From NCBI GenBank assembly GCA_027257055.1, contig JAPVLO010000073.1, forward strand, positions 1 to 64,000: 64,000 nucleotides of DNA, read 5' to 3'. Positions 12,310-23,552 of the stretch are shown here, piece by piece. Position numbers and translations under genes: made by a program. Origin of the DNA: Cephalopachus bancanus (lineage: Eukaryota > Chordata > Mammalia > Primates > Tarsiidae). Within the stretch, counting starts at the first letter, position 1, and every line of letters starts with the position of its first letter. Under the pieces are notes generated by a model. It saw only the letters and a list, made by a program, of their open reading frames with translations. It made no database searches and was not told the DNA's origin.

Positions 12310-12445
12310 ATGTGAATTCTTTATGCATTATATGCCAAACTGTGTTAAGCACTTTTTAGGAATTATTTCTCCTCTAATAACCCTATGAAGTAGAGAGCAG
12401 TGTTTTTACAAACATGGAAAAGGAAGCTGAGACTGAAGTTTTCTC
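12310..12445 (-). mobile_element. MIR fragment
   Basis: Reverse complement of MIR: gccaaactgtgttaagcac, then ctctaataaccctatgaagt and acatggaaaaggaagctgag, matching in order the tgtgctaagc, aaccctatgaggtag and gatgaggaaactgag landmarks. Confidence 0.78.
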
Positions 12446-12832
12446 TAGGTACTCTCAAGCCACATATTTCATCTGACAGAAAATATAATTATATATCATT
12501 TCCCTCCTCACAATCTCTAGTATCTTGTTACCCTAAATATGGTCTACAATATCTACTTCCCCTGAGCCCCACCAGAGAGCTACTGTGTTCATATCTGCAT
12601 TTTTAATGAGATACTTGTATTACATTCAAGTTTAAGAAATATTGTTTTCCCCTGTGATGCTGAATGGGTCCTGCAGCTCCTTCCTTAGGCTCCTGTTTTC
12701 CATTCCAGGGTCCAGTCAAGGGGAGGACATGTGACTCAAGATTGAACTCTTTCTCTGTGTTAATCAGTTTTTCCTGTGAACTTTAACTGATTTTTCTCTT
12801 ATAATTGAAATAATTATAAATATATTCCTGTG

Positions 12833-12941
12833 CTGGCCCAGTGGCACACACCTATAGTCCCAGCTACTTGGTAGGCTGAGGTGAGAGGATGTCTTGAGCT
12901 CAGGAATTCGAGTCCAGTCTAGGAAAAATAGTGACAACCTG

Positions 12942-12942
<1 letters not shown>
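12833..12942 (+). mobile_element. 7SL-derived free Alu monomer
   Basis: gctggcccagtggcacacacctatagtcccagctacttgg...gtcttgagctcaggaattcgagtccagtct is a left-monomer type SINE with an internal deletion before the aaaaatagtgacaacctgtc end. No second monomer follows; its tail has become a CA repeat. Confidence 0.78.

Positions 12943-12991
<49 letters not shown>
12943..12991 (+). repeat. (CA)n microsatellite at a SINE tail
   Basis: About 48 bases of uninterrupted CA, directly attached to the 3' end of the Alu monomer, as expected for a microsatellite born from a SINE tail. Confidence 0.97.
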
Positions 12992-12995
<4 letters not shown>

Positions 12996-13727
12996 GCACA
13001 TGATTCATAATTAAATAGTAAAATTTAATGACAGCACATTTTTATTGAGCTGTAAGTTTTCATCTTTACATGTCCAAGAGTCATTTCACTGATGGCAATT
13101 CTAATAGTGGAAAAAATGTAAAGGAGAAATGAAAGGAGGCACTTTAAGAAAAAAAGAATGTATCTTAATTGAGTTATTTATCTCCTAATAAATTCATGAT
13201 CTATACTTTACTGAAAATGAAAAAATTGAGAGTCTTTCTTCCATCTTTATTATAGAAAGATGGAACTATAGTTAACTCCAAAAAATAAAGCCCAATTTAT
13301 TCACAAAATCATAATTTTTTTAGAATAACAGAAATAAAAAGCTGAGGATTCTGAAAAATGGATTAGGTTAGGCTAAAGAGAAGATGGCAGAATCAAAGGT
13401 AAAGGAGATGAGAGCATGGAATTATCCCTGGCAGAGGATGGGTTGAAATGGAGCTGTAGCAGAAACAGATAGGAATTTCGTTAACATTTTTACTAAATTA
13501 CAAAAAGCTAAGCATAGTTCTACATGAGAGTACAGAACCTTGATATCAGCAGATAGAAAGGGAGTTGGCACCCACTCACAAGATCTTTTTCACAGATCAC
13601 CACCAAATAAATGTTCCTGAGAAAGATTGTGGGCAGGGCATGGGAATGCCAAACTTGGTGGTATATAACTACAGGAGAAGAGCAACTATTGTAGCAAGAA
13701 ATACATGAAGCCCAGCCAAGTCTTTTC
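12992..13727. other. Unrecognised DNA
   Basis: No nameable repeat, RNA gene or convincing coding frame seen. Confidence 0.55.
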
Positions 13728-14120
13728 CACCCACATGATCTCACTTATATGTGGAATCTAAAAAAGTTGAACTTGTAGAAGCAGAGATTAGATGGTGTTT
13801 ACCAGAGGCTAGGGGGTTGGATACAACATTTCAGTTAGACAGGAGAAATAAGTCCATAAGATCTACTGTTTATCATGGTGACTGTAGTCAATAACAATAT
13901 ATTATACACTTATAAATTGTTGAGTAAATTTTAAGTGTTCTCACTACAAAAAATGATAAGTTTGTGAGGTAATACATATGTTAATTAGTTTAATTAAACA
14001 ATTCCGCAATGTATATCTATATCAAAACATCACGTTGCACATCATAAATATATATAATTTTTCTTTGTCTATTAAAAATAAGAAATACAAGGCTATGTAA
14101 AATGAAAACAAAAAAAAAAT
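13728..14120 (+). mobile_element. Older L1 3' UTR (L1MA/L1PB age)
   Basis: Forward-strand end of ORF2 and 3' UTR: catgatctcacttatatgtg, ggctagggggttgg, gactgtagtcaataacaata, aaaaaatgataagtttgtga, and the tail attaaaaataagaaatac. A general primate L1 end, distinct from the younger lineage-specific L1 here. Confidence 0.85.
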
Positions 14121-14690
14121 CACACTGCTAGGGCTCAGTATTGGGTAAGCCTTGTTCTCAAGAGCGAGGTGTTCTCAGTGACCTAGCCCCTTCCTCAGTG
14201 GAGACTTCATATGGTCTGGACCAAGGACAATTTACTACCTTCCTCAGGAACAAGGTATTTTGCTATTTTTATTTTTTCTATACACATTGGAACTTCATTT
14301 CTGTCCAGGGAGTGAGAGATATCACTTTTCTTCAGGAAGTTAACATTTTTGTTTCCTATGGTGGAAGAGGATTATGTGGTGACATGGAAAGTTTTGCAAA
14401 CATGACAACAAGACTAGTTAAAATCTCTGTGATTAACTTGAGAAAAGGACAATAAAAATAATTTTAACCAACACTTGGGCTTTTACATCGTGACAGTCAC
14501 AGTATTGTGTGCTAGTGATTAAAATAAATCTTAATAATAGCAATAGTAATCATAACAATAACAATCATATTTCAACCTTCTAGGAGATTTGGATATTGAC
14601 TTTGCTTTCCAGATGCCAAATTTATTATTTTTTTCATTATTAAGAATACACTATGACACCTTTGTGACTTGTAAAAAAACAGTTTAATGG
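14121..14690. other. Unrecognised DNA
   Basis: No recognised element; the open frame at 14141-14455 has no family motif and is not supported as a gene. Confidence 0.5.
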
Positions 14691-14704
14691 ACAATTGCAT
14701 TACT

Positions 14705-15022
14705 GTTATTTTATTTTATTTCATTTTATTTTATTTTATTTATTTTTTGAGTTGGAGTCTCACTCTGTCGCCCAGACTGGAGTGCAGTGGCCGCTCCCGG
14801 CCACCACAGCCTCGACCTGCTGGGCTCCGATGATCCTTCCACTCAGTCTTCCAAGTAGCTGGAACTACAAGCGTACTCCCACGCCCGGCTAATTTTTTGA
14901 TTTATTGTAGAGATGAGGTCTCACCAAGTTGCCCAAGCGAGTCTCGAACCCGTGGGCTCAGGCAATCCACTCACCTCAGCCTCCCAACGGCGCGGGATTA
15001 TAGGCTGAGCCACCGAGCTCGG
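14705..15022 (-). mobile_element. Young Alu dimer, long subfamily with ggcgcggg
   Basis: Reverse-strand dimer; its tail is an expanded TTTTA repeat (14705-14746). Target duplication caattgcattact at 14692-14704 and 15023-15035. It has no 7-base deletion (ctcaccaagttgcccaagc) but carries the ggcgcggg form, so it mixes the two subfamily states. Confidence 0.95.
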
Positions 15023-15035
15023 CAATTGCATTACT

Positions 15036-15757
15036 TTTTAAGGAAGAATAGGGACTTCATGCCTATTAATCATGACAATTATCTTGTTTAGCTGGTTTTA
15101 TAAATATCAAGCATATGCATAAATGGCATGAGAAACTTTATCCATTATCATTTAAATAGTTTCCAAATCTCTTTATTTAATATATTTAATTTCACATTTC
15201 AATATTAGTTGAGTCTTAATAATATTGTTGTATTTGTAGCAAATTGTCAATGAAAGCATTTATGGTTCAGCCAAATTAACTAAAAGTAAGATTTTCATAC
15301 ATAATTAATGTTGTCAAAATGTTATAAATTATTTTAATTACTCGTGAATTTTAGTAAAGAGCATTAACATTTCATATTTGTTGGAAGATACTCTGAGGGT
15401 CTGCAAATTTATCCAAATTCTCCTTTTTGGAGTTCCAGTAGTATTTCCTAAGTTCTTCTGGAACATTCATATATAGCATAATGTGTGCTCATATTGGTAG
15501 TGAAAAAACAGAACAAAGATAAACAATGCTGTTTATAAAATGATCAATCTTAAAAAATTGGGCTCCAATAACAACTTTGTTTAGTTTGTATGTATACTTT
15601 AATTAGCATAAACATATTTGTAGTTCAGGATGTTATATCTTTTAAAAATTTCTGGTAATGATGATAAGTTGCCTTTATACAAGTATTTTTCCAGTAGCCT
15701 TTTCTAGACAGTATTACAAAATATGATAACAACTCCTTAGTTAAAAAAAAATATATC
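15036..15757. other. Unrecognised AT-rich DNA
   Basis: Nothing recognised. Confidence 0.55.
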
Positions 15758-16074
15758 TCAGCCAGGTGCAGTAGCTCAATCCTGTAATCCCAGCATTTTA
15801 GGAGGCCAAAGTGAGAGGACTGCCTAAACCCAGGAGTTCAAGACAAACCTGGGTAACTTATTGAGACTTCATCTCTACAATAAAAAAAAAAATTAGCCAG
15901 GCATGGAGGTGCATGCCTGTAGTTCCAGCTACTTGGAAGGCTGAGGTGGAAGGATCACCTGAGCCCAGCAGGTTGAGGTTGCAGTGGCCATGAGCATGCC
16001 ACTGCACTCCAGCCTGGGCGACAGAATGAGATTACGACTCTAAAAATTAAAAAAAATAAAAAATAAAATAAAAA
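15758..16074 (+). mobile_element. Older Alu dimer
   Basis: Forward dimer from gccaggtgcagtagctcaat to cgacagaatgag plus an A-rich tail of aaaataaaat units. It has lost most CpGs and lacks the young-lineage markers, consistent with an AluJ-like age. Confidence 0.92.
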
Positions 16075-16129
16075 TGGCTTACAGGCTTTTAATTTTTTTG
16101 GCACTTTTTTGTAAATGTTTTTATCTTTG

Positions 16130-16267
16130 CTTTTTTTTTTTTTTTTTGAGTTGGAATCTCACTCTGTCACCCAGACTGGAGTGCAGTGGCCACTCCCGGC
16201 CACCGCAGCCTCAACCTGGTGGGCTCTGGCTATCCTTCCGCCTCAGTCTTCCAAGTAGCCGGAATTA
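16130..16267 (-). mobile_element. 5'-truncated young Alu (right monomer only)
   Basis: T tail then gagttggaatctcactctgt to ccaagtagccggaatta, where the similarity stops abruptly. Only the right arm is present, so this copy lacks the internal Pol III promoter. Confidence 0.9.
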
Positions 16268-16783
16268 GCGTTTCATATGGCAAAAATGCTTAATTAGTAC
16301 AGGTGAGATTTATTAAAGAATTAGTTGGTATAGTTTCTTATTTTTTGTTCTTTGAAACAAGGTTTGAAGGGCAAAAGTTTGCTTTAAAAAAATTTATGTG
16401 GTCAAAAATAGGATACAGATATTTTCAAAAGTTTAAAGAGGTTTGGAAACTAGTGTACTGGGATGGCTTAATGTTTAGTATTTATAATACATATAGATGT
16501 GCATACACAACATAATTTACTTCTACATTAATTTTCATTTTTTATTGTCGATTATATAATGACTCCTTTGAAAATTTAATTTTAGAAATTCAGATTGGGC
16601 TCTTTCTTAACCCTAAACAAAGTGAATGCATCCCTCATATCTTTCTGTACTCCTTGAATCCTTCACCACAAGTGTCTTTTTGCCAGAGATTTCTTGTCAG
16701 CATAGTATCTATATCTCTTTATTTTCAAACCTTCATCATATCTATCTTAGAGCTGAAAAAATAAAAGGATCTGCAATTAACAG
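16268..16783. other. Unrecognised DNA
   Basis: No element recognised. Confidence 0.5.
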
Positions 16784-16792
16784 GACTCATTC

Positions 16793-17816
16793 ACTCTCCA
16801 GTAAGGATGGCCATCATCAATAACTCAAAAAACAGTCAATGCTGAAGAGGATGTGGGGAAAAGGGAACACTTCGACACTGTTGGTGGGAGTGTAAACTAG
16901 TACAACCTCTGTGGAAATCAGTTTGGCGATTCCTAAAAGATCTGAAAATCAACCTTTCATATGACCCTGCAATCTCCCTACTGGGAATATACCCAGAGGA
17001 ATTCAAATCATATCACTCTATGAAAAAATACCTACACACTCATTTTATTGCAGCATTATTCACAATAGCAAAAACATGGAACTATCCATGGTGCCCATCA
17101 AAAGAGGACTAGATTTTTAAAAATGGCTGGGCTCCGTGGCTCAGCCTGTAATCCCAGTGCTTTGGGAGGCCGAAGTGAGTGGATTGCCTGACCCCGCGGG
17201 TTCGAGACCCGCCTGGGCAACTTGGCAAGACCTCATCTCTACAATAAATCAAAAATTAGCCGGGCATGGTAGTGTGCGCCTGTAGTTCCAGCTACTTGGA
17301 AGGCTGTGGCAGAAAGGATCGCTGGAGCCCAGCAGGTCGAGGCTGCGGTGGCCGGGAGCGGTCACTGCACTCCAGCTAGGTGCAGTGAGTGAGACTGAGT
17401 GAGACTGAGTGAGACTCCAACTCAAAAAAAAATTTTTTAAACATTTAAAAATAATACATATACATGATGGAATATCACACAGTCATAAAGAAGTACAAAA
17501 TTATGAACTCTGCAGCAACTTGGATGGACTTAGAGTCTATAATACTAAGTGATCTATCACAGAAACAAAGAACTGAGTACCACATGTTCTCACTTACAAG
17601 TGGACCTTGAACATTTATCATACTATAAAAAGGGATTGGCAGTAGTGAGAAGCTGCCATGGGGGTATGCAGTGTGGGATTGGCAGTAGTGGGAAACTGGC
17701 AGGGGAGGAGAGGCACACCTCATTAACAAGCGTATCTATATAGTGAGCATTTGTATAACTAATCCTGAATTGTACCCCACATCTTCAAAGTTAAAAATTT
17801 TAAAAAAAGCAAAGAA
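16793..17816 (+). mobile_element. 5'-truncated young L1
   Basis: Forward L1: ORF2 C-terminal part (gttggtgggagtgtaaacta, gcagcattattcacaatagc), then the 3' UTR with two tggcagtagtg.gaaactg blocks, tgaattgtaccccacatctt and an A-rich tail. Target duplication gactcattc at 16784-16792 and 17817-17825. An Alu lies inside at 17124-17430. Confidence 0.93.
17124..17430 (+). mobile_element. Young Alu dimer, long subfamily, inside L1
   Basis: Forward dimer from ggctgggctccgtggctcag to gactccaactc with A tail. It has the long form gggcaacttggcaagacctc. The unit gagactgagt is triplicated just before the end (about 17385-17417). Confidence 0.94.
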
Positions 17817-18081
17817 GACTCATTCTTAGGGGCAAGCCATCTACAGACCTGCCTTATTTTGGAGGCCCATTCCTCTCTAACCCCCCCATAAGCAAGTCAC
17901 CACCCCCAATAAGTGACATACCTCCCGAATGGCTTATTTCTCTTTCAGATAGGTACACTATTTCTCACAAGGTAAAATTTCTTGGTTACTCTTAAGAGTA
18001 CGCAATTTATGCAAATCAATACACAACAACATCTGGTTTTACAATATGTACTTCATTTTAATACTTTATATTAAGAATTCT

Positions 18082-18253
18082 TTCTTTCTTTTTTTCTTTT
18101 TCTTTCTTTTTCTTTTCTTTTTTTTTTTTTTTTTTGTAGAGATGAGGCCTCACCAAGTTTCCCAGGCTGGTCTCTAACATGTGAGCTCAGGCAATTCTTT
18201 CACCTTAGCCTCTCAAAGTGCTGGGATTACAGGTGTGAACCACCTCTCTCGAC
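18082..18253 (-). mobile_element. Retroposed Alu left monomer
   Basis: Reverse strand: a long CTTT/T-rich tail, then gtagagatgaggcctcaccaag to gtgaaccacctctctcga, which is only the left arm. The 9-bp target duplication aagaattct at 18073-18081 and 18254-18262 shows it inserted as a monomer. Confidence 0.88.
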
Positions 18254-18417
18254 AAGAATTCTAAGTAAATATATTTTGTTTGATCATCTGACAACGGTCA
18301 CTACAGATATTAAAAGTCTCAACTTTAAAAGATAAATAATAGAAATTATGCTCAGCATATAAATTACAAAGATGGAAAACATGCATTTTAAACAATATCA
18401 AAATCAGCTTTTTTAAA

Positions 18418-18815
18418 AAATTTAAATGTAGAGATTATAAGTGCATGTTTGTTAAACCAACACATTGTGTAGTGGTGGGGATTGAGTCTCAGGTAGCCCA
18501 TTCCCAAGATAGTGAACATTGTGCCCAGTTGATAATTTCGGAATTGTAATCTCTCAAACACCTTTCCCCTTACTGGAGTCTTCGGTGTCTGTTATTTCCA
18601 TTTTTGCGGTCGTTTAGTTCCCACATATAAGTGAGAAGAGGCAGTTTTTTTTTTATTTGTTTCTGAGTTACTTCATCTAGGACAATGTTCTGCTCCATCC
18701 ATGTTACTTCAAAGACATGATTATGAAACCAATTTAAGAGCCCACTAATGATTGACTGGATAAAGAAAATGTGATATATATACACCGTGGAATACTACAC
18801 AGCCATACACAAGTA
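18418..18815. mobile_element. Old L1 3' fragments, orientation switch
   Basis: 18418-18752 reads as reverse-strand L1 3' UTR and ORF2 end (tagttcccacatataagtga, tctgctccatccatgttact). 18755-18815 reads forward (gactggataaagaaaatgtg, gtggaatactacacagccat). Small inversion or two fragments; boundaries are approximate. Confidence 0.75.
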
Positions 18816-18831
18816 TTTATCATTTACTTAT

Positions 18832-19131
18832 TTATTTTTGAGTTGGAATTTCACTTTGTTGCTCAGACTGGAGTATAATTGCACAGTCATGGCTCTTTGT
18901 AGCCTCAAACTCCTGGGCTCAAGTGATCCTCCTGCTGCAGCCTCCCAAGTAGCTGGGACTACAGATGTATGCCACCAGGCCTGGATAATTTTTTGATTTT
19001 TTTTTTTTTTTTTGTAGAAATGGGGTATTTCTATGTTGCCCAAGCGAATCTCAAACTCCTGGGCTCAAGCAGACCTTCCAACATGACCTCCAAAGTGTGG
19101 AGATTACAGGCATGAGCCATTGAACCCTGCC
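18832..19131 (-). mobile_element. Older Alu dimer
   Basis: Reverse dimer from tttttgagttggaatttcac to catgagccattgaaccctgc, AluJ-like, with an expanded T run between the arms (18998-19013). Confidence 0.9.
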
Positions 19132-19139
19132 TATTTCTT

Positions 19140-19142
<3 letters not shown>

Positions 19143-19213
<71 letters not shown>
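19143..19213 (+). repeat. (TA)n microsatellite
   Basis: About 70 bases of uninterrupted AT dinucleotides directly before the Alu at 19214; shorter TA runs follow the Alu tail at about 19538-19555, so the Alu probably inserted into the TA tract. Confidence 0.97.
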
Positions 19214-19214
<1 letters not shown>

Positions 19215-19537
19215 GGGCTCGGTGGCTCAGCCTGTAATCCCGCGCCTTTGGGAGGCTGAGGTGAGTGGATTGCCTGAACCCGCGGGTTCGAGACCCGCCT
19301 GGGCAGTGAGACCTCATCTCTACAATAAATAATAATAATAAAAAAAGCCGGGCATGGTAGCGCGTGCCTGTAATTCCGGCTACTCGGAAGGCTGAGGTGG
19401 AAGGATCGCCGGAGCCCAGCAGGTCGAGGCTGCGATGGCCGGGAGCAGCCACTGCACTCCAGTCTGGGCGACAGAGTGAGACTCCAACTCAAAAAAAAAA
19501 CAACAAACAAACAACAACAAAAACAACAACAACAACA
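19214..19537 (+). mobile_element. Young Alu dimer, short subfamily
   Basis: Forward dimer with the cleanest sequence in the window. A box tggctcagcctg, B box ggttcgagacc, the short forms cccgcgcctttggg and gggcagtgagacc, and the end gactccaactc with an A-rich caa tail. Target duplication is buried in TA repeats. Confidence 0.95.
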
Positions 19538-19560
19538 TATATATATAATATATACACCTC

Positions 19561-19656
19561 ATAAATATGTATAATTGCATGTCAATTTAAATATATACAT
19601 ATATACATTTAAATATATACATATATTTAAATTGACATGCAATTGTACATATTTAT
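19561..19656. repeat. Palindrome with 36-base arms
   Basis: Left arm 19561-19596 and right arm 19621-19656 are reverse complements with one mismatch, separated by 24 bases that are also TA-rich. The right arm is the start of the reverse-strand L1 3' UTR, so the left arm is an inverted copy of it. Confidence 0.9.
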
Positions 19657-21670
19657 GGGGCACATTGCATAATACATGGATGCAATATGTAATGTTCAAT
19701 TAAGATAGTTTATTCATCACCTCAAAACTTTATCTTTGAGTTGATGACATTCAAAATTCTATTCCCTAGTTATTTGAAAATATATCATAAATTGATAACT
19801 GTAGTCACCCTACAGTGCTATAGAGCACTATACTTTATTTCTTCTATCTAGCTGTGACTTTGTATCAAATAACTAACCTATCCCTATCGACTCCTCATTC
19901 ATATCTTTCCCAGTTTCTAGTTAGTAGCCATTATTTTATTCCCTACTTATAGGAGTCCAACTTTTTTAGCTTCTACATATAAGTGAGAACATGTAGTATT
20001 TATCTTTTTGTGTCTGACTTTTCACTTATAATATTCTCCAAGTTCAACCATATCATTGCAAATAACAGGATTTCATTCTTTTTCATGACTGAATAGTATT
20101 ATATTGTGTATATATGCCACATTTTCTTATCTATTCATCTGTTTATGAACACTTAGGCTTATTCCATATCTTGGCTATTGTGGAATAGTGCTGCAATAAA
20201 CATGGAAGTACAAATATCCCTTCAACCTACTGATATCATTTCTTTGAATATATACCGAGTAGTGGAATTGTTGGATCATATGGTTGTTCAAATTTTATCT
20301 TTTGGAGAAACTCCTGTACTAATTTTCATAGTGTTTATGCTAATTTCTATTCTCACCAACAGTGTATGCATTCTTATTTCTCCTCTTCCTCATGACCATT
20401 TGTTGCTTTTTTGTCTTTTCAATAATAGCCATTCCAACTGGGATGAGATGATATTTAATTGTGTTTTTGATTTGAGTTTAGTGATGTTGAGCATTTGATA
20501 TACTTCTTGGACATTTGTATGTCTTTTGATAAATGTCTAATCTGATTGTTTTTATTTCCTTTTCTTTTTTTTTTTGAGTTGGAGTCTCACTCTGTCGCCC
20601 AGACTGGAGTGCAGTGGCTGCTCCCAGCCACCGCAGCCTCGACCTGCTGGGCTCCGGTGATCCTTCCGCCTCAGCCTTCCGAGTAGCCGGAATTACAAGC
20701 ATGCGCTACCACGCCCGGATGATTTTTTGATTTATTGTAGAGATGAGGTCTCGCCAGCCCAGGCAGGTCTCGAACCGCCGGCTCAGGCAATCCACTCACC
20801 TCAGCCTCCCAAAGGCGCGGGATTACAGGCTGAGCCACCAAGCCCGGCTTCCTTTTCTTCCAAAAATTGCTTCAGCTAGAACTTGCAGTCTATGTTAAAT
20901 AAAAGTGATGAAATGGGGCATCCTTGTTTTATTCCAGTTCTAAGAAAAACTTCTTTCAACTTATCTCCGTTCAGCATGTGCTAAGAGTTTGTTATATATG
21001 TCCTTTATAGTGCTTACATGCATTCCCTTTGTAACTAATTTGTTGAAAGTTTTTACCATAAAGACATACTGAATTTTATCAAATGCATTTTCTGAGTTGA
21101 CTGAGATGATTACATGATTATTATCCTTTTTTCTGGTGTTGCAATGTACCACGCTTATTGATTTGCATATGCTGAGCCATCCTTGCAGCATTGAGATCAA
21201 TTCTACTTGATAGTGGAATATAACGTTTTTGCTGTGCTGTTTGTTTCATTTGTTAATATTTTGTTGAGATTTTTTTATTCGTGTTCATCAGTGATATTAG
21301 GATGTGGTTTTGTTTGTGTGTGCATGTGTGTGTGTGTTCTTGTCTAGTTTGGTATCAGGATAATGCTGCCTCATAGCAAGCATGTGAAATAATTTCCTCT
21401 CCTATAACTTTTTAGAATAGTTTGAGAAAAATTGATATAATTCATCCATAAAAATTGAATAGAACTCAGCAGTAAAGCAATCAAATCCTGGGCTTTTCCT
21501 TGTTGGAATTTCATTGCTTTTTATTGGTCTGTTCGTTTTGTCCACTGCTACATGATTCAGTCTTGGTAGTTTGTATGTGTCCAAAATGTATTCATTTCCT
21601 CTAAGTTTTCCAATTTGCTAATGTATAGCTGTTCATAATATTTCCTAATGATTCTTTGTATTTCTGTAGT
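19640..21670 (-). mobile_element. Old L1 (L1MA/L1PB type), split by Alu
   Basis: Reverse-strand L1: 3' UTR (acatatttatggggcacatt, gataactgtagtcaccctac), ORF2 end (gtgctgcaataaacatgg, gtagtggaattgttggatca) to about 20550. After the Alu it continues with RT-domain sequence (atgaaatggggcatccttgt, atcaaatgcattttctgagt) to 21670. The two parts are not contiguous in ORF2, so a piece is deleted. Confidence 0.88.
20567..20848 (-). mobile_element. Young Alu dimer, short subfamily, inside L1
   Basis: Reverse dimer with little CpG decay and the short form (tctcgccagcccagg, caaaggcgcggg). Target duplication ttccttttctt at 20556-20566 and 20849-20859. Confidence 0.95.
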
Positions 21671-22639
21671 ATTACCTGTAAAATCATGTCTTTAGGCTGC
21701 AGAAGTTTGTGTGACTGGTCTGCCTACTTAGGCTCAACTGCTTTGGGGAAGGTGCACAAGTCTGGTCTATGTTCCAGGGGAAGAGTGAGTCTGATTGCCC
21801 TGCAGTTTGGCTTGGGCATTTCTCTCAATTTCACTTTTAAATGAATATAATATATAGCTCTTTAGTTGTTTTTGGACAGAAGATACTCCATTTTCATAAA
21901 TGTAGGTATGCATACGCAGCCAGTGTGACATTGTGGTCAGCAGTCTAGAAATAGCTTTTATTATGTTATATGTGTGAGAATTGGTATTACTCTGAAAAAG
22001 TTAATTTAGTTTTTCTTTATTTTCTTTAAAAAATGAAGAGAAAATTACTACCTATAACACCATTTAGAATGTATTCTTAAACTATAATACATATAATGCA
22101 ACAACATTATTTTTAAAGTTTTAAGGGAGACTGACAAAATATTTTTAGTTATTTCCTTTGTAAACTAAAGTATAAAAAATTCTATCAAATATGATGTGGC
22201 TTGTCTTCTTCAAAGTTGACTGTCTAGGCTTTTTCTTGGCCACACAAGTTAAACTCTTCTTTTCAATCATGCAATTTAATTTTATTCATGTTTTTCCCCA
22301 CTTAAATCATTAAATCTAATAATACTGGCACTGTTTTGTTCATATTTAGATACAAAATACAATTCAAAATGCTTTTAGAGCTATTTTTACAAGACCTTTT
22401 TCAAAACATGTCTGTAACGTTTCATATATTTTTTTATTTTGGAGTATGCTATAAATTCTCAATTATTTCTAAAACTTCAAATGTAAATGCATTTTGTATT
22501 GATTGCTATCTACTCCTTCTCCTTCATGTTTTGATCCTTCAATTCTTTAATAACAATGGGCTAGTTGTCATTCTTTCTACACATCTGACTGTTTCTTTCT
22601 TCTATCACCTTGCAAGTAGCAATGAGTGGCCTTACTTAT
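21671..22639. other. Unrecognised DNA
   Basis: No gene or repeat recognised. The open frame at 22336-22656 is hydrophobic and T-rich by composition, with no family motif. Confidence 0.55.
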
Positions 22640-22945
22640 CCTTCTTAAATGGCTGACTCCTACCCAACTACTCAGACTGAGTTTTACCACTGCAAGAATA
22701 TGTCCCTGATCCAAAGTTGAGTTAGATGACTCCCTGCTATCTACCATAATTTGTCCCCTTATAAATCCCAGAGTAAGAACACTTAGTAGTGTGAATATTC
22801 CCATCTCTTCTATCAACTTGTCAGTTGCTATATATGTAGTCTCAGTGCTGAGATCACATTATACCCAGTAAGAATGTATTGGCAAAATTAATAGATGAAT
22901 AACTGGATGTCTGGAATAAATTATTGAATAAATGCACAAATAGCC
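22640..22945 (+). mobile_element. L2-like fragment
   Basis: Weak forward similarity to the L2 3' end, from ggctgactcctacccaacta to a gaataaattattgaataaat end. Diverged. Confidence 0.5.
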
Positions 22946-23245
22946 ATGTGTTGGTTGCCTAAACTTTATCCTATTTCTTTAGCAGAGTGATACTAAGAGC
23001 CATTTTAAGGAGTTTTGTTGCTGTTGTCATTTTCTGAAATACCACACTATATAATTTTAAATGATTATTTTGATTTAGCTTACATATTGTGGGGAAAAGC
23101 ACTGTAATTCATTCATATGAGAATCATCAGTTTTTCCTGACATTCCACATCACTTGGGTAAACCTGAGCTCACTTCCAACTGCCAGACATGTTTTGTTAG
23201 CATATACGTATATGTACTGTCATGGATCATAGTTGCTTTGGGGAA

Positions 23246-23552
23246 GCCGGGCTCGGTGGCTCAGCCTGTAATCCCAGTGCTTTGGGAGGCTGAGGTGAGT
23301 GGATTGCTTGAGCCCGCGGGTTCAAGACCCGCCTGGGCAACTTAGCGAGACCTCATCTCTACAATAAGTCAAAAATTAGATGGGCGTGGTAGCGCACACC
23401 TGTAATTCCAGCTACTTGGAAGGCTGAGGCAGAAGGATCACCGGAGCCCAGCAGCTCGAGGCTGCGGTGGTTGGGAGCAGCCACTGCACTCCAGTCTGGG
23501 TGACAGCGTGAGACTCCAACACAAAAAAAACAAACAAACAAAAAAAAACCAA
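23246..23552 (+). mobile_element. Young Alu dimer, long subfamily
   Basis: Forward dimer starting gccgggctcggtggctcagc, with cagtgctttggg and gggcaacttagcgagacc, and an A-rich caaa tail. Flanked by an imperfect 17-base duplication (catagttgctttggggaa / cataattgctttggagaa). Confidence 0.94.

Noticed and set aside
17205..17225. tRNA gene suggested by a T-arm-like hairpin
   Set aside because: It is the Alu B-box region; no acceptor stem or anticodon arm around it.
19051..19510. Long open frames of 120-130 codons over the Alu and TA repeat
   Set aside because: They translate Alu sequence and alternating Tyr-Ile from (TA)n; not a gene.
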